A DNA stretch of 8,292 nt from Thermoplasmata archaeon. Its GTDB lineage: Archaea; Thermoplasmatota; Thermoplasmata; UBA184. This document shows positions 4,129 to 8,292 of this stretch, piece after piece. Both the position numbers and the translations under genes were made by a program. The DNA is taken from positions 1-8,292 of the forward strand of contig JASHXN010000176.1 of the NCBI GenBank assembly GCA_030043505.1. Reading direction: 5' to 3'. Every line of letters starts with the position of its first letter. Positions within the stretch are counted from its first letter, which is position 1. The notes below the pieces were generated by a model. The model was not told the origin of the DNA, made no database searches, and saw nothing but the letters and a program-made list of their open reading frames with translations.

Positions 4129-6399
4129 CTAGCCTCCGCAGCCGTGCGAGCGGCCGCCGGAGAACGAGACCGACACCGTGGCGCTCCGGTTCGTGAGCGT
4201 GACGGTGCCGCTCGCCGGCGTAACCGTGTAGCCGGCGACGTTGCCGACCGTGAACCCGTACGAGCCGGACGTGAGGTTCGCGAACGCGATCTCGTTCCCG
4301 GACGAGCAGACGGTCGTCCCGAGCGTTACGCACCAGGTCGTACCTCGCGCGAGCCCCGACTCGACGAACGTGACCGAAAGCGAGGAGGTGTGGGCCCCGC
4401 ACCCCTTCGCGAACGTCACGTTCACCGTCACGTTCGCTCCGTCGACCGTGACGGGCGACGCGGGGACGCTGCCGGAGACGGTGTAGCCGGACGGGGCTCC
4501 GATCGTGTAGTTGTACACGCCGTCCGGTTCCACGAACGTGAGGGACGTGTTGCTCGTCGTCCGGGTGACGCCTCCGAGCGTGACGCTCCAGACGAGGGCG
4601 GACGAGGAGCCTCCGCGGCAGCACGGCGAGGTCGGCCCGTTGTGCCCGAGGCCCTGCGGAGCTTGGGACGCGCCGCAGCACTGCCCCTGGGAACCTCCCT
4701 GGCCGTCGGACGACACCGCCCACGAAGAGGAGCCCGAGGCCCCGCAGCAGGCGCCGGATCCGTTGCCGGAGCTGTGCCCCCACGCAGTGCCTGCGCTGGC
4801 GCCCGACGAGCAGCAACCGCTCCCGGAGCTGCCCGAGTGGCCCCACGCCAGGGCGGCGACCGCTGCCCCGCCGGAGCTCCCCGAACTGGCGGAGCAGGGG
4901 TTGGGGAGCCCGGTCTCCACAAAGGTGACCGTGTAGTTGCTGGGGGTCGACACGGGAGCGAACGTCACCTGCACGGTGACCGACGCATCGCTCACCGTCA
5001 CGGGGGACGGCGGCGACGAGGTGACGACGGCGAAGCCCGACGGGGGGGCGACCGAGTAACCGTAGCTCCCCGGCGTCGCCGTGAAGGAGAGGGTGGACGT
5101 CGAAGTGGTCGACGTCTCCGCATCGAACGTCACCGACCAGTTGGTTCCGGCCGGGAGCCCGGTCTCGTCGAACGTGACGGCGTACGTCGGGGTCGCCAAG
5201 CCGATCACGCTGACGTTGTTCGATCCGAGGTTGACGACGTAGACCAGCCCGTTGAACGCGTCCGCCACGCCGACCGTCGGAAGGGCACCGGCGGCCAACG
5301 TCTCCACGAACGACGTCCCGTTCAGCACGGTCAGCTGGTTGGCGCCTTGACCGGCCACGAAGGTGAAGTCGCCCGACGTCCCCTCGCCGGCCCACACGGG
5401 TCCGGCCGCGACCGGGGCGCCGCCCACGACGGCCGGTCCGTTCAGCACGCTCAGGTTGCTCGAGTTCGTGTTCGCGACCTCGACGCCGCCGACCGTGGGA
5501 TTGTAGACCGCGTACGTCGGGTCCGCGCCGACCCCGACGGTTCCGAGCGCAGCGCTCCCAAGGACGACCGTGACCGTCGCCGTCCCGTTGTTCGCGACGT
5601 AGACCTCCTGGTCGAGGGGGTCGTAGGCGACCGCGTCCGATCCCGGCCCGGTCGGCACCGAACCGACGACCGCGGTACCGGCGAGGAGGCTGACGTTCCC
5701 GGAGCGAGAGTTCGCGACGTAGATCAGCCCGTCCGCCGGGTCGTACGCTCCGGTGTTCGGAACCCGTCCGACGTGCACGGTCCCCTGCAGGAGCGTTCCG
5801 TTCACGACCGAGACCGTCCCGTCCCCGGCGTTCGTGACGTAGACCCAACCGTCCGTCGGGTCGACGGTCGCCGAGGTCGGGCGGTCGCCGACGTAGACGA
5901 ACCCCTGGACGACGAGGCCCCGGATCACCGTGAGCGCTCCGAACGGGTTTTCCAGGTCGAGCTGATCGACGACGTCGATCGTCCCGTGGATCGGATCGTA
6001 CACGACCGCGACCGGGTCGCTCGTTTCGTTGGGGGCGAGATCGATCGTGCCGACGACCGTGGTCCCGTTGATCACGGTCACGGAGTCTCCGAACGAGTTC
6101 GCCACGTAGACCCAACCGGTCGTGGGATCGACGGCCGCCGCGGTCGGGATCATCCCGGTAGGTACCGACGCTTGCACCTTCGGGAGCTGCACGGGAAGGT
6201 CCGGCCGAGCCGCCAGGTCCGAGTGCCCGGCATCGAACGGGGCTTGGCGGGCGCTGGCGGCTATCGAAGGCGCGCCCAGGGCTGCGGTCGACGATCCGGC
6301 GGTCGAAAGAACCACCGCCACCACGGCGGCCCAGAGGAGGCCGGCGAAGACCCAGCCTCCCGCCCTCAGAGCGGTCATCGGGCCGCGGATATACGTCAT
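4129..6399 (-). CDS. Secreted beta-propeller surface protein, Cys-rich insert
   Basis: A 756-residue exported protein. Residues 1-40 are a signal peptide or anchor: R5 and R12, then a hydrophobic core GWVFAGLLWAAVVAVVL (15-31) and small residues before about A39. Residues 79-400 hold eight YVTN-type propeller repeats of about 40 residues, each with a 'YDP..G.VYVAN....VSV.NG' core. Then come three modules of the Thermoplasmata 'ETGLP..T.WSVTF' type: 404-482, 488-664 and 672-748. The middle one is split at 500-602 by a Gly/Ser/Cys-rich insertion with four CC pairs (529, 551, 574, 593). More than ten N-x-S/T sequons suit an outer-surface glycoprotein. There is no C-terminal membrane anchor; it ends HGCGG, so it is secreted or held by its N-terminus. 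ATG 6399 is chosen for the strong SD AAGGTGAT just before it. Likely adhesion or cell-envelope role; the ligand is unknown. Confidence 0.85.
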   Translation of the reverse strand: MTYIRGPMTALRAGGWVFAGLLWAAVVAVVLSTAGSSTAALGAPSIAASARQAPFDAGHSDLAARPDLPVQLPKVQASVPTGMIPTAAAVDPTTGWVYVANSFGDSVTVINGTTVVGTIDLAPNETSDPVAVVYDPIHGTIDVVDQLDLENPFGALTVIRGLVVQGFVYVGDRPTSATVDPTDGWVYVTNAGDGTVSVVNGTLLQGTVHVGRVPNTGAYDPADGLIYVANSRSGNVSLLAGTAVVGSVPTGPGSDAVAYDPLDQEVYVANNGTATVTVVLGSAALGTVGVGADPTYAVYNPTVGGVEVANTNSSNLSVLNGPAVVGGAPVAAGPVWAGEGTSGDFTFVAGQGANQLTVLNGTSFVETLAAGALPTVGVADAFNGLVYVVNLGSNNVSVIGLATPTYAVTFDETGLPAGTNWSVTFDAETSTTSTSTLSFTATPGSYGYSVAPPSGFAVVTSSPPSPVTVSDASVTVQVTFAPVSTPSNYTVTFVETGLPNPCSASSGSSGGAAVAALAWGHSGSSGSGCCSSGASAGTAWGHSSGNGSGACCGASGSSSWAVSSDGQGGSQGQCCGASQAPQGLGHNGPTSPCCRGGSSSALVWSVTLGGVTRTTSNTSLTFVEPDGVYNYTIGAPSGYTVSGSVPASPVTVDGANVTVNVTFAKGCGAHTSSLSVTFVESGLARGTTWCVTLGTTVCSSGNEIAFANLTSGSYGFTVGNVAGYTVTPASGTVTLTNRSATVSVSFSGGRSHGCGG
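4596..4902 (-). repeat. Cys-Cys Gly/Ser-rich tandem insertion
   Basis: This codes residues 500-602 of the surface protein. Cys pairs recur at 529/530, 551/552, 574/575 and 593/594, spaced 22, 23 and 19 residues, in a Gly/Ser-rich background. The first two units share AWGHS (518-522 and 539-543, 21 residues apart) ahead of the pair, and GLGHN (583-587) echoes it before the fourth. With C502 there are nine cysteines in about 100 residues, while the propeller has none. At DNA level the units are only partly alike, suggesting old duplications. The insertion falls between the ETGLP strand (495-499) and WSVTL (604-608), which are adjacent in the sister module, so the fold is interrupted at a loop. 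Confidence 0.75.
5200..6165 (-). repeat. Eight YVTN-type propeller repeats
   Basis: This codes residues 79-400 of the surface protein. Repeat cores can be read at about VDPTTGWVYVAN (90-101), YDPIHGTIDVVD (134-145), VDPTDGWVYVTN (179-190), YDPADGLIYVAN (219-230), YDPLDQEVYVAN (259-270), YNPTVGGVEVAN (299-310), GTSGDFTFVAG (340-350) and ADAFNGLVYVVN (379-390). The second is longer, with an extra loop; the sixth and seventh are the most diverged. YVTN propellers usually have seven blades, so eight repeats may mean one large ring or a seven-blade ring with one split or extra blade. Confidence 0.75.
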
Positions 6400-6403
6400 G
6401 GTT

Positions 6404-6411
6404 ATCACCTT
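6404..6411 (-). promoter_or_regulatory. Ribosome binding site of the surface-protein gene
   Basis: AAGGTGAT on the minus strand lies four bases before ATG 6399 and matches the 16S anti-SD well. It fixes this start against a further upstream in-frame ATG at 6492, which would put an Arg-containing stretch before the signal peptide. Confidence 0.7.
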
Positions 6412-6436
6412 ACGGGCTGGAGTGAACGACGGGAGC

Positions 6437-6455
6437 TCGACCCCGGCGGGGTCGA
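6437..6455. promoter_or_regulatory. Inverted repeat in divergent promoter region
   Basis: TCGACCCC (6437-6444) and GGGGTCGA (6448-6455) are perfect reverse complements separated by three bases. The repeat lies 38-56 bases upstream of the surface-protein start and about 73 before the zinc-ribbon start, so it could be an operator for either gene or a hairpin in the leader of the surface-protein mRNA. No family of regulator can be named. Confidence 0.4.
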
Positions 6456-6527
6456 CCCTCCGCGCCCTCCCGAGCCCGAGAACAAACGTCAACTATCCCT
6501 CCGAACCTTTTGCGGGCTAGGTCACCC

Positions 6528-6764
6528 ATGAAGTGCGAGGGTTGCGGCAAGGATCTTCCGGAAGGGGCCAAGGCGTGTCCGGCGTGCGGCCGACAGGTCG
6601 GACTCGGGCAGCGCGCGGAAGCCGGGACCGTCCATGTGGCCGAGAAGACCGGCGAGGTCGCCGGGAAGGTCGGCCGAGGGATCGTCGGCGGGGTCAAGGG
6701 CCTCGCGGCGGGAGCCAAGAAGGGCTTCCACGGCTCGGAGTCGGAAGAGAAGAAGGACCCGTAG
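6528..6764 (+). CDS. Small zinc-ribbon protein with Gly-rich tail
   Basis: A 78-residue protein. Residues 1-22 form a zinc ribbon: C3-x2-C6 and C17-x2-C20, with the usual 'CEGCGKDLPEGAKACPACGR' spacing, which should bind one zinc ion. The rest (33-69) is a probable helix with Gly at close spacing (EVAGKVGRGIVGGVKGLAAG, 43-62), resembling a glycine zipper, with lysines spread along it, and ends in the charged tail SESEEKKDP. The helix could pack on itself or lie on a membrane; no clear membrane span is present. Similar short zinc-ribbon proteins of unknown function are common in archaea. ATG 6528 has a weak SD (AGGT, 6519-6522). It diverges from the surface-protein gene across 128 bases. Confidence 0.75.
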   Translation: MKCEGCGKDLPEGAKACPACGRQVGLGQRAEAGTVHVAEKTGEVAGKVGRGIVGGVKGLAAGAKKGFHGSESEEKKDP

Positions 6765-6878
6765 CGCGCCGACGAGGGGCCGCTAGGCCCCCCGCCCGGC
6801 GCGGCTCCCCCCGGCCGGGACGACAGCCTTAGGCGCGCCGGCCGGCTTCCGCTCGAGGTCCCGGAGGGACGGACGAGG

Positions 6879-8003
6879 TTGCCGGTCGCGGTCGTGGGCG
6901 GTGGCATCGTCGGGCTGTTCACCGCGTACCATCTCGAGCAGCAGGGAGCCGACGTCACGCTCTACGAGCCCGGCGAACCCGGGGCGGGGTCGGTCCATGC
7001 CGCGGGGATCATCGAACCGACGACGGCGTACCGGACCAACACCCTCGCTTTCCTGCGTAGGCTCTGGAGATTCTGGGAACGCGGAACGACGACGTACCGG
7101 AGCGCCGACCCGGCGTGGCTTCTCGAGAGCGTGCGCCAACTGGGCCGGCCCGGGCCGGCAGGTTGGGAAGCGACGCTCGCGCGGTTCGGGGACGCGTGCG
7201 TGGAGCAGTACCGCTCCCTGGCCGGCGAGGCGAACGATTTCGAGTACACGCTCGGGGGGCTGGCCGAGCGGTACGACGACCCGGCCCACTTCGCGGAGGC
7301 AAGGGCCGAAGCGCTCGACCGAGCGGACCGCGTCCCGGTCGAGGTGCAGAGCGAGAGCGGGGGGGCCGGTACCCTTGTCTTCCCGGAGGTCGGCTGGCTG
7401 CACACCCACCGATTCGCTCGATGGATCGTCGGACGGCTGCGGCGCACGACGATCGTGCGCGCGCCGGTCCAAAGTGTTCGTACGGACGGCACCGTCACCG
7501 TCGCGGACGGCTCGCAGCGGTTCGACGCGGTCGTCGCGGCGACCGGGACGTCCTGCCGTCGGCTCGGAGTCCCTCTGACCGGAGTTCGAGGGTACGGCTG
7601 GACGGTCGACGGAGCCGGGGCACCGGTCCGCCGGGCGACGATCCACGTCGATCGCGGCATCGCGGTCGTCCCGTACCGCGCCGAGCTGAAGGTCACCGCC
7701 GGCTGGGATTTCGACCTCGCGGACGGCGGCTGGCATGTCCCGGCCGTTCAACGGGCTGTTCTCGACGTCCTGCCGGGCGCCACGCTCGGGGCGCTCCAGC
7801 AAGGGTCCCGCCCGTGCACGCCCGACGGCCTGCCGACCGTCGGCCGCCGGGACGCTCTCGTCGTAGCGACCGGGGGCTTCCGGCTCGGGTGGAGCTTCGG
7901 CCCGGAGCTCGGTCGTCATGCCGCCCTCCTCGCCCTCGGTCGCGCCGGCAACGATCCGTTCCTGGCCCGCTTTTGCGGCGCCCTCCGTTCGGGCACGCTG
8001 TAG
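6879..8003 (+). CDS. FAD-dependent oxidoreductase, D-amino-acid oxidase-like
   Basis: A 374-residue flavoenzyme of the DAO superfamily (D-amino acid oxidase/dehydrogenase, glycine and sarcosine oxidase). The N-terminal Rossmann motif is VAVVGGGIVGLFTAYHLEQQ (3-22), with E30 at the end of strand 2 for the FAD ribose. GSVHAAGIIEP (37-47) matches the FAD-contact 'SxxNaG' block, DAVVAATGTSCRRLG (216-230) the middle FAD contact, and RPCTPDGLPTVG (311-322) plus LVVATGGFRLGWSFGPELG (327-345) the closing block. It is slightly shorter than typical DadA proteins but complete. It should oxidise an amine or amino acid; substrate and electron acceptor are unknown. The TTG start is favoured because GGAGGGA (6863-6869) lies 9 bases before it and the next GTG would remove the Rossmann strand. 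It may be co-transcribed with the SSB gene 62 bases on. Confidence 0.85.
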   Translation: MPVAVVGGGIVGLFTAYHLEQQGADVTLYEPGEPGAGSVHAAGIIEPTTAYRTNTLAFLRRLWRFWERGTTTYRSADPAWLLESVRQLGRPGPAGWEATLARFGDACVEQYRSLAGEANDFEYTLGGLAERYDDPAHFAEARAEALDRADRVPVEVQSESGGAGTLVFPEVGWLHTHRFARWIVGRLRRTTIVRAPVQSVRTDGTVTVADGSQRFDAVVAATGTSCRRLGVPLTGVRGYGWTVDGAGAPVRRATIHVDRGIAVVPYRAELKVTAGWDFDLADGGWHVPAVQRAVLDVLPGATLGALQQGSRPCTPDGLPTVGRRDALVVATGGFRLGWSFGPELGRHAALLALGRAGNDPFLARFCGALRSGTL

Positions 8004-8065
8004 GCGGCGCTCCCGTCGGCTTCGAGGGCCTTATCGGGCCGGGGTCCCTGCGGAGGCGAGGCGGC

Positions 8066-8292
8066 GTGGCGACCGAACGACCGCGCCCTGCCGGACGTCC
8101 GGCGGGGACGTACATCTCGGACCTCCGCCCGTCGAGGGTCGCTACCGTCGAGGCCGTGGTGGCGCGCCTGGACGCGGTTCGGGAGGTCGAAACGCGGGAA
8201 GGGAAGCTCCGGAAGGTCCGCGACGCGGTCCTCTCCGACCCGACCGGGGAGATCGTCCTCGTCCTCTGGGGCTCGGAGGTCGAGCTTGTGTC
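8066..8292 (+). CDS. RPA/SSB-type OB-fold protein, 5' part
   Basis: The first 75 residues of a protein cut by the window edge. RVATVEAVVARLDAVREV (24-41) followed by ETREGKLRKVRDAVLSDPTG (42-61) and EIVLVLWGSEVELV (62-75) is the first half of an OB fold of the archaeal RPA / single-stranded-DNA-binding type, including the familiar 'G....v.da.v.D.TG.i.l.lWg' run. Such proteins coat single-stranded DNA in replication and repair. The GTG at 8066 is supported by GGAGG (8052-8056) 9 bases before it; no ATG is available before the fold. The N-terminal 15 residues are Pro/Arg-rich. Whether it is a short single-OB SSB or a multi-domain RPA with a zinc finger cannot be seen here. Confidence 0.8.
   Translation, partial: MATERPRPAGRPAGTYISDLRPSRVATVEAVVARLDAVREVETREGKLRKVRDAVLSDPTGEIVLVLWGSEVELV

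Noticed and set aside
1902..4196. 764-residue + strand frame crossing DUF72 and the hydrolase
   Set aside because: It lies in other frames of two clear genes, is Arg/Pro-rich, and matches no family.
4144..6531. 795-residue + strand frame opposite the surface-protein gene
   Set aside because: Antisense shadow: very Arg/Asp-rich, while the minus strand gives a signal peptide, propeller repeats and a strong SD.
6831..6838. GGCGCGCC palindrome before the FAD oxidoreductase gene
   Set aside because: An 8-base all-GC palindrome is common by chance in DNA this GC-rich and there is no second symmetrical element nearby.

Overview
This very GC-rich window looks archaeal, most likely from an environmental Thermoplasmata-type lineage. 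Three things point there: a secreted protein joining YVTN-type beta-propeller repeats to modules with the 'ESGLP..T.W.VT' signature common in Thermoplasmata surface and thermopsin-like proteins; the start of an RPA/SSB-type OB-fold protein at the right edge; and a mix of clear Shine-Dalgarno (SD) sites with GTG and TTG starts. The lineage is an inference, since there is no rRNA or other marker gene here.

Layout from left to right. Bases 1-968 hold no gene I can support. They contain an AT-rich island with a 10-bp inverted repeat flanking a TATA-like box (374-414), then a GC-rich stretch (501-821) that folds on the + strand into a run of hairpins, including one 17-bp stem. This is either a long structured leader or a separate RNA. 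Next come a VOC/glyoxalase-like protein (+, 969-1430) and a convergent SRPBCC/AHSA1-type protein (-, 1508-1975). A divergent intergenic region with a 12-bp palindrome leads to a DUF72 TIM-barrel protein (+, 2128-2943). A convergent alpha/beta-hydrolase of the esterase D type follows (-, 2964-4049), and upstream of it on the same strand lies a 756-residue secreted propeller protein (-, 4129-6399). Across a divergent promoter region with a 19-bp inverted repeat are a 78-residue zinc-ribbon protein (+, 6528-6764), a FAD-dependent D-amino-acid-oxidase-like enzyme (+, 6879-8003), and the 5' part of an RPA/SSB gene (+, 8066 to the edge).

The genes do not form one obvious pathway. VOC, SRPBCC, DUF72, hydrolase and FAD oxidoreductase are generic accessory metabolism. 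The most unusual items are the four-fold Cys-Cys, Gly/Ser-rich insertion inside one module of the surface protein and the unexplained structured non-coding region at the left. No tRNA, rRNA, CRISPR array, insertion sequence or defence system was seen.
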